Positions 8,697-17,224 of a DNA stretch of 64,000 nt are shown in pieces; position 1 is the stretch's first letter; each line of letters starts with the position of its first letter. Origin of the DNA: Corynebacterium kalinowskii (GTDB lineage: Bacteria; Actinomycetota; Actinomycetes; Mycobacteriales; Mycobacteriaceae); assembly GCF_009734385.1 (NCBI RefSeq), contig NZ_CP046452.1:1116001-1180000 (forward strand), given 5' to 3'. The position numbers and the translations under genes were made by a program. The notes under the pieces are model-generated. The model made no database searches, had not been told where the DNA came from, and saw only the letters and a program-made list of their open reading frames with translations.

Positions 8697-9457
8697 CGCT
8701 CGTAGCGAAACGCATCGCAGCGGTACGGCAGCTGGACCTCGAATTCCGGGGCAAAGCCAAGGTGCTCGTAGAGATACCAGGTCAGGTTTGAAGTCATCTT
8801 CTGCCTGACCTTTTCGCCATTTCGGAGCCAGTACGCGCGCGTCGCCATGAGCCGGAACAGGTCCTGCGCTTGCAGTTCTTGCTGCCACTCGGTCCGGATT
8901 TCGCGCGCGAGCGACCAAGGCAACGCCACCTCCGGATAGAATCCCGGCTTCTGGACATCTCCGGCATGCATAATTCGCGTCAGCCGATGCACCCACGGCA
9001 CACGCACATCAAGGGTATTCCACATCAACACCAGCGGTCCGCCCGGCGCGATGATGCGATCCATCTCAGCGCTCGCCCGGGGTACATCCACCCAGTGCCA
9101 TGTCTGTGCGCTCACTACTGCGGCGACCGAGGCGTCGGGGAGCGCGGTGTCCTCGGCGGTTGCCTGCCACGCGGGCACGCTTATCGACGCCCGCAGCTGC
9201 CCCAACATGTCCCGACTCGGATCCAGTGCCCAGACCTCGCCCTTGAGCTGTTCGGTCAGTTTTCCAGTGCCTGCACCGACATCGAGGATCGGTCCTTCTG
9301 GCCTGTGTTCTAGAAGTTCCAATGCCTCTGCGGGATACCCCGGCCTGATATCCGCATATGTGTCGGCACCCGCTTCAAAGGCTCTCGCTGCGACCCTGCG
9401 CTGCTGCTCAGTCTTAAACAGTGGCATGTCTCTTTGTGAGCGGGGCGGGGTAGTCAT
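8693..9457 (-). CDS. Class I SAM-dependent methyltransferase
   Basis: The 254-residue protein has the SAM-binding glycine-rich motif ILDVGAGTGKL near residue 57, an acidic residue ending the second strand (WALDPS), and PGGPLVLMWN further on. This matches the methyltransferase type 11 group seen in many actinobacteria. The substrate cannot be told from sequence. The start at 9457 has a TAATCT box six bases upstream and no ribosome site, so a leaderless transcript is likely. It is a single gene, convergent with the lipoprotein gene. Confidence 0.8.
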   Translation of the reverse strand: MTTPPRSQRDMPLFKTEQQRRVAARAFEAGADTYADIRPGYPAEALELLEHRPEGPILDVGAGTGKLTEQLKGEVWALDPSRDMLGQLRASISVPAWQATAEDTALPDASVAAVVSAQTWHWVDVPRASAEMDRIIAPGGPLVLMWNTLDVRVPWVHRLTRIMHAGDVQKPGFYPEVALPWSLAREIRTEWQQELQAQDLFRLMATRAYWLRNGEKVRQKMTSNLTWYLYEHLGFAPEFEVQLPYRCDAFRYER

Positions 9458-9520
9458 GTTAGTAGATTACTCGGTTTATTTTACGGAAAGACGACCTGTG
9501 GTTTCGAGATACCAGCGTTG

Positions 9521-9883
9521 CTAGGTTAGTTCAGATGTGCGTGTGATCTTTAGTGCTCGGTGGATCAAAGTGAATAGGGCTGAAATCAACACTGGACCAC
9601 CTAAGTAGAGCAATATTCCGAGTGAGAACATGACGGGTTCCCCTGCGTCTTGAATCATGAAGTACGCACCTACCGGTGTCAGCACAGCACCAATTGCGAA
9701 TAGTAGCCATTGAGTTCGGGTTTTCTCCGCGGAGAGAAATAAAGTGAGGACTGCTGCCAACACACTGCAAATGATGAGCAGGGCTAGCACTGTGAAGAGA
9801 ACATCACTGGTACCCGGCTGCTTGAGGACAATGAACGCGATAAGGGCTAGTAATCCTTCGGCGAGCGGCATTCTTCTTTGCAT
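9521..9883 (-). CDS. Small integral membrane protein, unknown
   Basis: From the ATG at 9883 the protein has 120 residues and four predicted membrane helices (around GLLALIAFIVL, VLFTVLALLIICSVLAAVL, WLLFAIGAVLTPVGAYF and LGILLYLGGPVLISALF). The open frame extends further upstream, but that part would run through the tRNA-Pro gene, so it is not used. No family is recognised, and the ribosome site is weak. Confidence 0.65.
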   Translation of the reverse strand: MQRRMPLAEGLLALIAFIVLKQPGTSDVLFTVLALLIICSVLAAVLTLFLSAEKTRTQWLLFAIGAVLTPVGAYFMIQDAGEPVMFSLGILLYLGGPVLISALFTLIHRALKITRTSELT

Positions 9884-9991
9884 AGGTATCAGGATACCCA
9901 GAGTGATCTCGAAATCTGACCGGTATCTCAGCAGGTACCTGCAATTACTTAGGCGTTTGTGTCGCGGAGAGACAGATTTCCGAATAATTTG

Positions 9992-10065
9992 TCGGGCTGA
10001 CCGGATTTGAACCGACGACCCCTTCACCCCCAGTGAAGTGCGCTACCAAACTGCGCCACAGCCCG
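9992..10065 (-). tRNA. tRNA-Pro (anticodon GGG)
   Basis: On the minus strand the gene folds into a complete cloverleaf. The acceptor arm CGGGCTG pairs with CAGCCCG, followed by discriminator A. The anticodon stem CTTCA/TGAAG encloses the loop CTGGGGG with anticodon GGG, and the T-arm carries GGTTCAAATCC. The CCA end is not encoded. It is the only tRNA in the window. Confidence 0.95.
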
Positions 10066-10095
10066 TCCGTCTTGCCTTAAAACAAGACTAGAAGC

Positions 10096-10101
10096 AGATT
10101 A
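10096..10101 (-). promoter_or_regulatory. Possible -10 box for tRNA-Pro
   Basis: TAATCT on the minus strand lies about 30 bases upstream of the mature tRNA 5' end, a plausible distance for a short leader. I found no clear -35 element at the right spacing. Confidence 0.35.
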
Positions 10102-10126
10102 CAACACACGAAAATACGTGAAGAAA

Positions 10127-11071
10127 TCAGCTCCACTTAGCGCGTGGCGGAGTCCAATTCTGGATCCGTCGCAGCAGCTCAGTGGGGTTATCGGCGACAA
10201 TCAAGGCATCGACGAAGTTCGGGGCGATGAAGCCTTGGTCGCGCATCTTTTCCAGCATGTCCATCAGTGGTGCCCAAAAGTCGCGGCCGTACAGTGCGAC
10301 GGGCATGTTGTGGATGCCGAGGATCTGCCAGACCCATGCCTCGAAAAGCTCTTCCAGGGTTCCGGCACCGCCAGGCATGGCAATGAAAGCATCGCCAAGT
10401 TCGGCCATGCGGCTCTTGCGCTCATGCATGGAGTTCACGACTTCCAATGACTGCACTCCATTGTGGGCAAGCTCCTTGTTCGCTAACCCCTCCGGAATGA
10501 TTCCGTCTACATGACCGCCACCGGCTAGCACCGCGTCGGCGATGGTGCCCATCAGTCCGATTTTTCCGCCACCGTAGACCAGGCCAATCCCATGTGAAGC
10601 CAAAATCGACCCAAGCTCGGAAGCCATGGATGTGAAAGCCGGGGAGTTGCCCGATGCCGATCCGCAAAACACGGTTACTTTGCGCACAGCCGGTCGCAAA
10701 GTAGGAAACACTTCCTCGGCCAGCAGTGGTGCCAATGCGACATGAGAGGAGTCGGGGTCAACCCAAGCAATCTCATCGATCTCGGCGGCGGGCGATGGAG
10801 CGTCGAGAAGCGCGGCGGTGAATACTTCGGCCTCGACGGTGGCGCCTTCCTCGTTGGCTGCGGGCGCGGTGAAGGAGCCATAAGGGGCGAGCGAGGTGAG
10901 ATGCACGCCGAGCTCTTCGTACGCCTCTCGGACAGCGGCATCAGCGAAAGTCTCGTCGGGCTCGGGCTTGCCACCTGGGAACATGAACAGGGAAGTCCCG
11001 CGTTTGCGCACGGTGAGGACTCGTCCGGTCTCGTCGCGGAGAATGACGGCCGCTACTTTAATGTTCTGCAT
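10127..11071 (-). CDS. Fused Nudix hydrolase and LOG-family phosphoribohydrolase
   Basis: From the ATG at 11071 the protein has 314 residues and two domains. Residues 1 to about 130 are a Nudix hydrolase with the Nudix box GGKPEPDETFADAAVREAYEELG. Residues from about 132 (KVTVFCGSASG) to the end are a LOG/TIGR00730 Rossmann domain with the PGGAGTLEELFE motif, which in the family removes ribose 5-phosphate from adenine-type nucleotides. Separate genes are the usual arrangement; the fusion suggests clean-up of damaged or modified nucleotides, which is inference. The start overlaps the end of the YchJ-family gene by 14 bases. Confidence 0.85.
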   Translation of the reverse strand: MQNIKVAAVILRDETGRVLTVRKRGTSLFMFPGGKPEPDETFADAAVREAYEELGVHLTSLAPYGSFTAPAANEEGATVEAEVFTAALLDAPSPAAEIDEIAWVDPDSSHVALAPLLAEEVFPTLRPAVRKVTVFCGSASGNSPAFTSMASELGSILASHGIGLVYGGGKIGLMGTIADAVLAGGGHVDGIIPEGLANKELAHNGVQSLEVVNSMHERKSRMAELGDAFIAMPGGAGTLEELFEAWVWQILGIHNMPVALYGRDFWAPLMDMLEKMRDQGFIAPNFVDALIVADNPTELLRRIQNWTPPRAKWS

Positions 11072-11441
11072 GGTAGACCCATTTCCCATCAATGCGGACG
11101 AACGTGGAATGCTCGCGCTGGCTGCCGCGCTGCCCATCGACACGGTAGAACGCCTCAAAGTCAACTGCTCCGGTGCTGTCCAACGGCCCGCCGTCGGTGG
11201 TTTCGAGAATATCCAGGCGGTAGAACTCCAGCGGGATGTCGAAGCCGAGCTGGGAAGGCCGAGTGTCGGGGTGCCAGGTACGCAGCAGGTAGTCCTCATC
11301 GTGCGTGACGAAGGCCGTATAGCGCGAGCGCATCAATGCCTCAGCTGTGGGTGCGGGCTGCCCGCGGTGATAGCGACCGCAGCACTCGCCGTATGTGAAA
11401 CCGGTGCCACAGGGGCAGCGGTCGGAGTCTGAAACGGTCAC
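11058..11441 (-). CDS. YchJ/UPF0225 family protein with SEC-C-type zinc motif
   Basis: The 127-residue protein begins with CPCGTGFTYGECCGRYH, a cysteine-rich SEC-C-like zinc site, followed by the YchJ domain with MRSRYTAFVTHDEDYL. The biochemical role of the family is unknown. Its GTG start overlaps the stop of the hydrolase-OsmC gene (GTGA), and its end overlaps the Nudix-LOG gene, so the three genes are read as one coupled operon. Confidence 0.85.
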   Translation of the reverse strand: MTVSDSDRCPCGTGFTYGECCGRYHRGQPAPTAEALMRSRYTAFVTHDEDYLLRTWHPDTRPSQLGFDIPLEFYRLDILETTDGGPLDSTGAVDFEAFYRVDGQRGSQREHSTFVRIDGKWVYHAEH

Positions 11442-12592
11442 TGGATTTCGTCCCTGATGTCAGCTCCGAGCAGCTTTTCGACGCCACCGGTACCCACCGC
11501 GGCTGCCAGCAGGGCGCGCTCCTCGCCGGACAACTCTCCGACTAGTTTCACCGAACGCGTGATGGCGTCGCCGTCGAGGGATACGGTGACGTGGACGTCG
11601 TCAAGCGTGCGAATACGCTGTTCGGCAGCGGCGGCGCGCACCGCATTGTTCGTGTCCGTGGCCAGTGCAGACAACATGAGAGATAGAGGTGAGATGTCCA
11701 AGTCCTTGCCACCGTCGCTGCGTGGGACATCGGTAAACAGTTCCCGGCCGCCGGAGCGGACAACGGCGCTCATCTTGGTCGACTGCGTGGAGCGTGCCTC
11801 GGCGGTGGTCTCTGGAAGCTCGTTCGCTTCCACCGGAGGCAGATAGGTCTGGACCCAGGTGTAAATCACGCTGGCGGCGTGCTGTGCGGCGCCCTCGCGA
11901 GTCATGAGATGATCGGCCCGGTCGAGGGAGACCAGGGACTTCGGGTAGCGCGCTACCAGGTAGATCTTCTGCGCGGAATCGATGCCCACCGTCTGGTCGA
12001 CCGGGGAGTGCAGGATGAGCAGTGGCTTGCGCATGAACCCGATGTAGGCCTCGGGATTGATATCAGCGAGGTCCTCCAGGTAGCTGCGGGAAATCGTCAG
12101 CTCACGCCCGCCGAGGGTGACGGGTACAGCGCCGGTCTCATCAACCTCGCCGATCTTGTCCGCAAAGTGCAGCACGGAGTGCGCAGGGTCAAACGGAGCG
12201 CCCATTGTCGCCACCGCGCGGATCGACGGCATATCCGTCGCAGCCTTAATAGCGACCGCGCCGCCGAGGGAATGCCCGATCAGCAGGGTTGGGGCTTCGT
12301 AGTTGTCGGCCAGCCACTGAGCTGCTGCCTTGAGGTCAGCGACATTCATACTGAAAGAGGAATTCGCGAAGTCTCCCTCAGACTGTCCGAGCCCCGGGTA
12401 GTCAAAGCGCAGGCAGGCGATGCCGTGCTCGGCCAGCCACTTGCAGGTACGAGCAGCGGCCGGGGTAAAGCGGCTGCCGGCGAAACAGTGGGAGAACAGT
12501 GCCCACGCACGGGGTTTGGTTTCGGGCAGGTCAATCGTTCCAGCAAGGGTGTAACCGGCGCTGCTGGGGAAGGTCACACTGATCGAATGCAC
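11438..12592 (-). CDS. Alpha/beta hydrolase fused to an OsmC-like domain
   Basis: From the GTG at 12592 (GGGAG seven bases upstream) the protein has 384 residues. The first 250 or so are an alpha/beta hydrolase with HCFAGSRFTPAA, the nucleophile elbow GHSLGGA, an Asp in HSPVDQTVG and a His in LDRADHLMT, so the Ser-Asp-His triad looks intact. The rest resembles OsmC/Ohr, a peroxiredoxin-like fold, ending in KLLGADIRDEIQ. I do not see the two conserved catalytic cysteines of OsmC in the C-terminal part, so peroxide reduction is doubtful. It is the first gene of the three-gene operon. Confidence 0.85.
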   Translation of the reverse strand: MHSISVTFPSSAGYTLAGTIDLPETKPRAWALFSHCFAGSRFTPAAARTCKWLAEHGIACLRFDYPGLGQSEGDFANSSFSMNVADLKAAAQWLADNYEAPTLLIGHSLGGAVAIKAATDMPSIRAVATMGAPFDPAHSVLHFADKIGEVDETGAVPVTLGGRELTISRSYLEDLADINPEAYIGFMRKPLLILHSPVDQTVGIDSAQKIYLVARYPKSLVSLDRADHLMTREGAAQHAASVIYTWVQTYLPPVEANELPETTAEARSTQSTKMSAVVRSGGRELFTDVPRSDGGKDLDISPLSLMLSALATDTNNAVRAAAAEQRIRTLDDVHVTVSLDGDAITRSVKLVGELSGEERALLAAAVGTGGVEKLLGADIRDEIQ

Positions 12593-12748
12593 TGGGTTTC
12601 TCCCTTTGGGTGAGGGGCAAGAATGGGGCAACGACAGCAATCCTAACGAATGTTGAATCAGTGCGTTTGAATGCGACCGGCTTACCCAAGTGCAATGAGC
12701 GGGCGCGATACAGTGGGAGGAATAAGCAGCAGGAAAGAAGGTCATCTG

Positions 12749-15031
12749 ATGGATTGGTTGTGGAAGGCGCTCGGCGGAAAGTCGGGTCGAAATCAAAAGC
12801 GCAGTCAGGCGATTGTCGATCGTGCGCAAGCCGCGACGGACGAACTCGGCCAGCTCAGTGACGCCGAACTCGCCCAGCGTGCGCGCGACGTTACCGCTGG
12901 CAGTGCGCTGCAAGACCCAGCTGAGTTCCTTGCCATCCTGGGGATCGCGACCAAGCGGACGCTCGGCATCGAGCCGTTCGCGGTGCAGTCCCAGGCCACG
13001 CTGCGCCTTCTCGAAGGCGACGTCGTGCACATGGCCACCGGTGAAGGTAAGACACTGGTCGGTGCGATGGCCGCCACCGGCTATGCCCTCATGGGCAAAA
13101 GCGTGCATGCCATCACTGTGAATGACTACCTTGCCCATCGCGATGCGGAATGGAACCGACCCCTCGTCGAGTTTTTCGGACTGACGGTCGCCAGCATCAC
13201 GGAGGCGATGGATGCGACTGCGCGTCGAGAAGCTTATGCCTGCGACATTGTGTACGGGCCGGTCAACGAGATCGGCTTCGACGTGCTGCGCGACCAGCTC
13301 ATTACCTCCCGCGACCAGGCAGTACAGCACGGCGCGGACGTCGCGATCGTGGACGAAGCCGACTCCGTGCTCGTCGACGAAGCCCTGGTTCCTCTGGTGT
13401 TGGCAGGCGCTGAACCAGGCACTGCACCGACGGGACAGATTACCCAGGTGGTGCGCACTTTAGTAGAAAAACGCGACTTCACCATCGATTCGGATGGCCG
13501 CAACGCCTTCCTCACCGACGATGGAGCGCACCGGGTGGAAAAGGCCCTGGGCATCGCCTCGCTTTTCGACGACGAGCACGTCGGCACCACGCTGGTCCAA
13601 GTCAATCTCGCCTTGCACGCCCGCGCGCTGCTCATTCGCGATGTCCACTACATTGTCCGCGACGGCAAAGTCCAGCTGATCGATGCCTCCAAGGGGCGTG
13701 TTGCCGACCTGCAGCGCTGGCCCGATGGCATCCAAGCGGCCGTGGAGGCTAAAGAGGGCCTGGTGGTCACCGACGGTGGCCGCATTCTGGATTCCCTGAC
13801 TTTGCAGGCACTCATGGGGCGCTATCCACTGGTGTGCGGCATGACCGGCACCGCCGTGGAAGCCACTGACCAGCTGCGCCAGTTCTACGGCCTGCGGGTG
13901 TCCGTGATCGAGCGCAACCGCGAGCTCCGTCGCTTTGATGAAGCCGACCGCATTTACGCCACGGCTGAAGACAAGCAGCGCGCTATCGTTGCGGAGATCG
14001 CTGCGCTGCGTGAAACGGGACGACCCGTCTTGGTGGGCACCCACGACGTTGCCGAATCGGAAGCCCTGGCGGACGCGCTCACCGAGCTCGGCATTGAAAC
14101 TACGGTGCTCAATGCAAAGAACGACGCGGAAGAGGCCCGGATCATTGCCGAAGCCGGCGATATCGGGCGAGTGACTGTGTCCACCCAGATGGCTGGTCGT
14201 GGCACGGACATCCGCCTCGGCGGCGCCGACGAAGCCGATCGCGACCAGGCAGTTGCTCTGGGTGGCCTCGCTGTGATTGGCACCGGACGCCACAAGTCCT
14301 CCCGCTTGGACAATCAGCTGCGCGGTCGCACTGGTCGCCAGGGGGATCCCGGTAGTTCGGTTTTCTTCGTCTCGCTCGAGGACGATGTCGTCGTCTCTGG
14401 TGGCGAAGGGGAGAACCACACTTTTACCCCGGACGCATCGGGGCGCATTGATTCCAAGCGCGCCCAGCAATTTGTGGACCACTGCCAGCGCGTCACTGAA
14501 GGCCAACTGCTGGAAATCCACGCCCAGACCTGGAAATACAACAAGCTCATCTCCGACCAGCGCACCATCATCGATGAACGCCGCAGCGCACTTCTGGACA
14601 CCCCGCGCGCCTGGGAAGAGCTCAGTGCCCGTAGCCCGGAGCGCGCGGCTCAGCTGGCCGAGCTGCCTCAGCACGTGGTGGAGCAGGCAGCCCGCGACAT
14701 CATGTTGTACCACCTCGATCGTGGGTGGAGCGACCACCTCGCCCTGCTCGACGATGTTCGCGAGTCCATCCACCTGCGCGCCATCGCCCGCGAAACCCCG
14801 CTCGACGAGTTCCACCGCATCGCCGTCACGGAGTTCAAGACGCTGGCACAAGAGGCCGTTGACCAGGCCGTAGCTACCTTTGAGAGCGTGCTTATCGACG
14901 GCTCCGGCGCCCACCTGGACGATGCGGGCTTGGCCCGCCCGTCCGCGACGTGGACGTACATGGTGGGGGACAACCCGCTTGCCGAATCGGGAAATTCCTT
15001 GATCAATGGCATCGGGGCAATGTTCCGATAA
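12749..15031 (+). CDS. secA2: Accessory preprotein translocase ATPase SecA2
   Basis: SecA2 is the second SecA ATPase of actinobacteria and helps export a subset of proteins through SecYEG. The 760-residue protein has Walker A MATGEGKTLVG, Walker B DEADSVLVDE, ITVNDYLAHRDAEW and GRTGRQGDPGSS. It lacks the C-terminal zinc-binding tail of SecA1 and is shorter than SecA1, as expected for SecA2. The ATG at 12749 has AAAGAAGG upstream; the longer in-frame start at 12671 has no support. odhI follows after 122 bases with its own promoter. Confidence 0.93.
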   Translation: MDWLWKALGGKSGRNQKRSQAIVDRAQAATDELGQLSDAELAQRARDVTAGSALQDPAEFLAILGIATKRTLGIEPFAVQSQATLRLLEGDVVHMATGEGKTLVGAMAATGYALMGKSVHAITVNDYLAHRDAEWNRPLVEFFGLTVASITEAMDATARREAYACDIVYGPVNEIGFDVLRDQLITSRDQAVQHGADVAIVDEADSVLVDEALVPLVLAGAEPGTAPTGQITQVVRTLVEKRDFTIDSDGRNAFLTDDGAHRVEKALGIASLFDDEHVGTTLVQVNLALHARALLIRDVHYIVRDGKVQLIDASKGRVADLQRWPDGIQAAVEAKEGLVVTDGGRILDSLTLQALMGRYPLVCGMTGTAVEATDQLRQFYGLRVSVIERNRELRRFDEADRIYATAEDKQRAIVAEIAALRETGRPVLVGTHDVAESEALADALTELGIETTVLNAKNDAEEARIIAEAGDIGRVTVSTQMAGRGTDIRLGGADEADRDQAVALGGLAVIGTGRHKSSRLDNQLRGRTGRQGDPGSSVFFVSLEDDVVVSGGEGENHTFTPDASGRIDSKRAQQFVDHCQRVTEGQLLEIHAQTWKYNKLISDQRTIIDERRSALLDTPRAWEELSARSPERAAQLAELPQHVVEQAARDIMLYHLDRGWSDHLALLDDVRESIHLRAIARETPLDEFHRIAVTEFKTLAQEAVDQAVATFESVLIDGSGAHLDDAGLARPSATWTYMVGDNPLAESGNSLINGIGAMFR

Positions 15032-15098
15032 GCAGCGGGTATCCAATTCGTTAGCTAAAACTAGGGGCAGATGGTGCACTTGGTGCAGTAACTACCGC

Positions 15099-15104
15099 TA
15101 TGAT
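15099..15104 (+). promoter_or_regulatory. -10 box upstream of odhI
   Basis: TATGAT lies 49 bases before the odhI ATG, after the secA2 stop, and is the best promoter candidate in the 122-base gap. No clear -35 element was found. Confidence 0.45.
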
Positions 15105-15153
15105 GGAGCCATTACTTAGATGGTGTACTTCGAAACCAGGAGGTTTAGAAATA

Positions 15154-15579
15154 ATGAGCGACAACACCGGGATTCCTGACGCACAAGTCGAGACCACCTC
15201 TGTTTTCCGTGCTGATCTGCTGAAGGAAATGGAATCCGGCACGACCTCCCCGGTAGCAGGTAATGACAATCTGCCTGCTGGTGCAGCTCTGCTGGTGGTC
15301 AAGCGTGGCCCAAACGCTGGCTCCCGCTTCCTGCTCGACCAGGAAACCACGACGGCTGGTCGTCACCCGGAGTCTGACATCTTCCTGGATGATGTCACCG
15401 TGTCCCGTCGCCACGCTGAGTTCCGCATGAACGATGGCGAGTTTGAGGTCGTTGATGTCGGATCCCTGAACGGCACTTACGTCAACCGTGAGCCAAAGAA
15501 CTCCCAGGTTCTATCCACCGGTGACGAGGTTCAGATCGGCAAGTTCCGCCTGGTCTTCCTCGCTGGCCCAAAGGCCTAA
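15154..15579 (+). CDS. odhI: OdhI, FHA-domain inhibitor of 2-oxoglutarate dehydrogenase
   Basis: The 141-residue protein is the corynebacterial GarA homologue. Unphosphorylated OdhI binds and inhibits the OdhA E1 subunit of 2-oxoglutarate dehydrogenase; phosphorylation by Ser/Thr kinases such as PknG relieves this and sends carbon through the TCA cycle rather than to glutamate. The conserved ETTS segment gives Thr14 and Thr15 in the same positions as in C. glutamicum, followed by VFRADLL. The FHA domain shows GRHPESDIFL, VSRRHAEF and GSLNGTYVN. AGGAGG lies ten bases before the ATG. Confidence 0.97.
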   Translation: MSDNTGIPDAQVETTSVFRADLLKEMESGTTSPVAGNDNLPAGAALLVVKRGPNAGSRFLLDQETTTAGRHPESDIFLDDVTVSRRHAEFRMNDGEFEVVDVGSLNGTYVNREPKNSQVLSTGDEVQIGKFRLVFLAGPKA

Positions 15580-15592
15580 TCTCTCCCGATTC

Positions 15593-15630
15593 GACGCACC
15601 AAGAGCGCTTTATGTAGTCTTTGGTGCGTC
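15593..15630 (+). terminator. Hairpin after odhI, probable terminator
   Basis: GACGCACCAA (15593-15602) and TTGGTGCGTC (15621-15630) form a perfect 10-base-pair stem around an 18-base loop. There is no clean T run after it, so termination may be partial. Confidence 0.6.
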
Positions 15631-15679
15631 TATATCCTATTGCCCGGTTGTTCCTCCTAGTTTCGAAGAGAAGTGAAGC

Positions 15680-16465
15680 GTGAGCGCTGTTCCTAAATCA
15701 GCTTCGTCTCCATCTGCGGTACAGACTCAAAAGGTGAAAGCCCCGCGGATTTCCGCTGCCAAGTCGCCTGCCAAAAAAGCTCCAAAAACCATGTCCATTG
15801 GCGTGGTTTTGGATCGTTTGCAGCAGGAGTTCGACGACATCACCGTGTCCAAGATTCGCTTCTTGGAGTCCGAGGGGTTGGTGTCGCCACAGCGCACCGC
15901 CTCTGGCTACCGACGCTTCACTGAGGCAGACGTTGAGCGTCTGCGCTACATTCTAATCACGCAGCGTGACAACTACCTACCGCTGAAGGTCATCCGGGAA
16001 CAGCTCGAGGCAATGGACAACGGCACCGTCACGACGATGCTGTCTGCCAAGGAAGCCAGCCCCATCATCAGCCCGGATAATTTCCGTGCCCCTACGGCAG
16101 CTCGTCTGACGAGCGATGATGTTGCGCAGCAAGCCGGTGTGACTCCCGAGGCTGTGGCGCTGTTGGCATCCGCAGGCCTGATCCATGGCGATCGTTCTGG
16201 CTTTTTCACTGCCGATGACGTTCGGGTTGTGTCCACTTGTGTCGCCCTGGAGGAATTCGGCTTCGACGTGCGCCAGCTCCGCTCTTTGCGCAACACCGCG
16301 CTGCGCCAGGCTGACCTAATCGGTCAGGTAGCCGGGCCAGTGGCATTGTCCAAGAGTGATACTGCCCGCGAGCGCGCCACTGAGCTGTCTCAGCAAATGA
16401 CGGCGCTCGTGGTGTCCCTGCATGCCTCTCTGGTGAAGAGCGCTCTGCGCGATCAGCTCGGATAA
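15680..16465 (+). CDS. ftsR: FtsR, MerR-type regulator downstream of odhI
   Basis: The 261-residue protein has an N-terminal Ala/Lys/Pro-rich extension of about 38 residues, then a MerR DNA-binding domain (SIGVVLDRLQQEF, ISKIRFLESEGL-like segment, RTASGYRRFTEADVERL) and a C-terminal regulatory part. In C. glutamicum the MerR gene next to odhI encodes FtsR, an activator of the cell-division gene ftsZ; the identical location supports the same name here. The start is a GTG at 15680. A nuclease-family gene follows only four bases after its stop. Confidence 0.8.
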   Translation: MSAVPKSASSPSAVQTQKVKAPRISAAKSPAKKAPKTMSIGVVLDRLQQEFDDITVSKIRFLESEGLVSPQRTASGYRRFTEADVERLRYILITQRDNYLPLKVIREQLEAMDNGTVTTMLSAKEASPIISPDNFRAPTAARLTSDDVAQQAGVTPEAVALLASAGLIHGDRSGFFTADDVRVVSTCVALEEFGFDVRQLRSLRNTALRQADLIGQVAGPVALSKSDTARERATELSQQMTALVVSLHASLVKSALRDQLG

Positions 16466-16469
16466 TCTC

Positions 16470-17015
16470 ATGGGTTTTATTGCAGTCGAGTATTACGGAG
16501 TCACTCCCATTGGTCCGGAGATGTTTCCGTGTGCCCTGCTGCGCTGGGCCGAACGCGGTCGCGTGCTACCCCTGTGGCTAGCTGCTAGCGCCGCCGACGA
16601 GCTTGATGTCCGCGATTCCGGGATCACCCCGCGTCGCCCCACCGCACACGATTTGTTGGTGACCACCTTTGAACAGATGGGCGGGGTAGCGGAAGTCCGC
16701 CTCATCAGCCAGCATCGAGGGGTGTTCATCGCGTCACTTGTGCTTGGCAATGGGGAAGAGATCGATGCCCGCCCGAGCGACGCGCTCATTATTGCCCGCA
16801 TTATCGACGTCCCTATCTTGGTCGATGAGGACGTACTCACCGATTCTTCTATTTTCGTTTCTGCATCGGACCTGGTTCGATACTTCGACATTGTCATCGA
16901 AGACGCAGTAGCTAATGAAGCCGGTTCTGCATCTGGTGATGTCCAAGCAGATGCGGATTTCGAAGAACTCATGCGCAGCCTTGGCGTATCTGAAGACGAC
17001 TTACGCGGCGAATAA
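16470..17015 (+). CDS. Bifunctional-nuclease-family (DUF151) protein
   Basis: The 181-residue protein belongs to the DUF151/bifunctional nuclease family, shown by the RPTAHDLL segment near residue 55 and the DARPSDALIIA motif near residue 100. Members have RNase/DNase activity in some plants and bacteria, but the role in corynebacteria is unknown. The C-terminal tail is acidic and Asp-rich. The gene probably forms an operon with ftsR and is followed by a 209-base gap with repeats. Confidence 0.85.
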   Translation: MGFIAVEYYGVTPIGPEMFPCALLRWAERGRVLPLWLAASAADELDVRDSGITPRRPTAHDLLVTTFEQMGGVAEVRLISQHRGVFIASLVLGNGEEIDARPSDALIIARIIDVPILVDEDVLTDSSIFVSASDLVRYFDIVIEDAVANEAGSASGDVQADADFEELMRSLGVSEDDLRGE

Positions 17016-17109
17016 TTCTGTTAGTTCACTTTGACCACGCTTGTGGCAAAAGTTTTTAATGACACGCGTGTGACTAAAGATGACAAAGTGTCTCAATGGC
17101 TCTAAACTC

Positions 17110-17162
17110 TCAACTTAAGGTTGAACTTTAGGGCGTGTCGCAGTGCCAACACTTGACGTTGG
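17110..17162 (+). promoter_or_regulatory. Dyad elements and possible promoter of the second merR gene
   Basis: Two short inverted repeats are present: TCAAC-N5-GTTGA at 17110-17124 and CCAAC-N7-GTTGG at 17146-17162. The second overlaps TTGACG (17153-17158), with GAAGAT 17 bases further on (17176-17181). An autoregulated promoter is plausible; the dyads could be MerR or other regulator sites. Confidence 0.4.
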
Positions 17163-17224
17163 TCTAACCTTGCTTGAAGATAAGGGGTAATGCGCCTCGC
17201 AGATAATTACAAGGGAGAAATTAC

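Noticed and set aside
7770..8996. 408-codon minus-strand frame opposite the lipoprotein and methyltransferase region
   Set aside because: The opposite-strand genes show export signals and SAM motifs; this frame has none.
9884..10027. N-terminal extension of the small membrane protein at 9521-9883
   Set aside because: The extended frame runs into the tRNA-Pro gene, so the downstream ATG at 9883 is used.
13460..15079. 539-codon minus-strand frame opposite secA2
   Set aside because: secA2 carries all ATPase motifs, so the antisense frame is a shadow.
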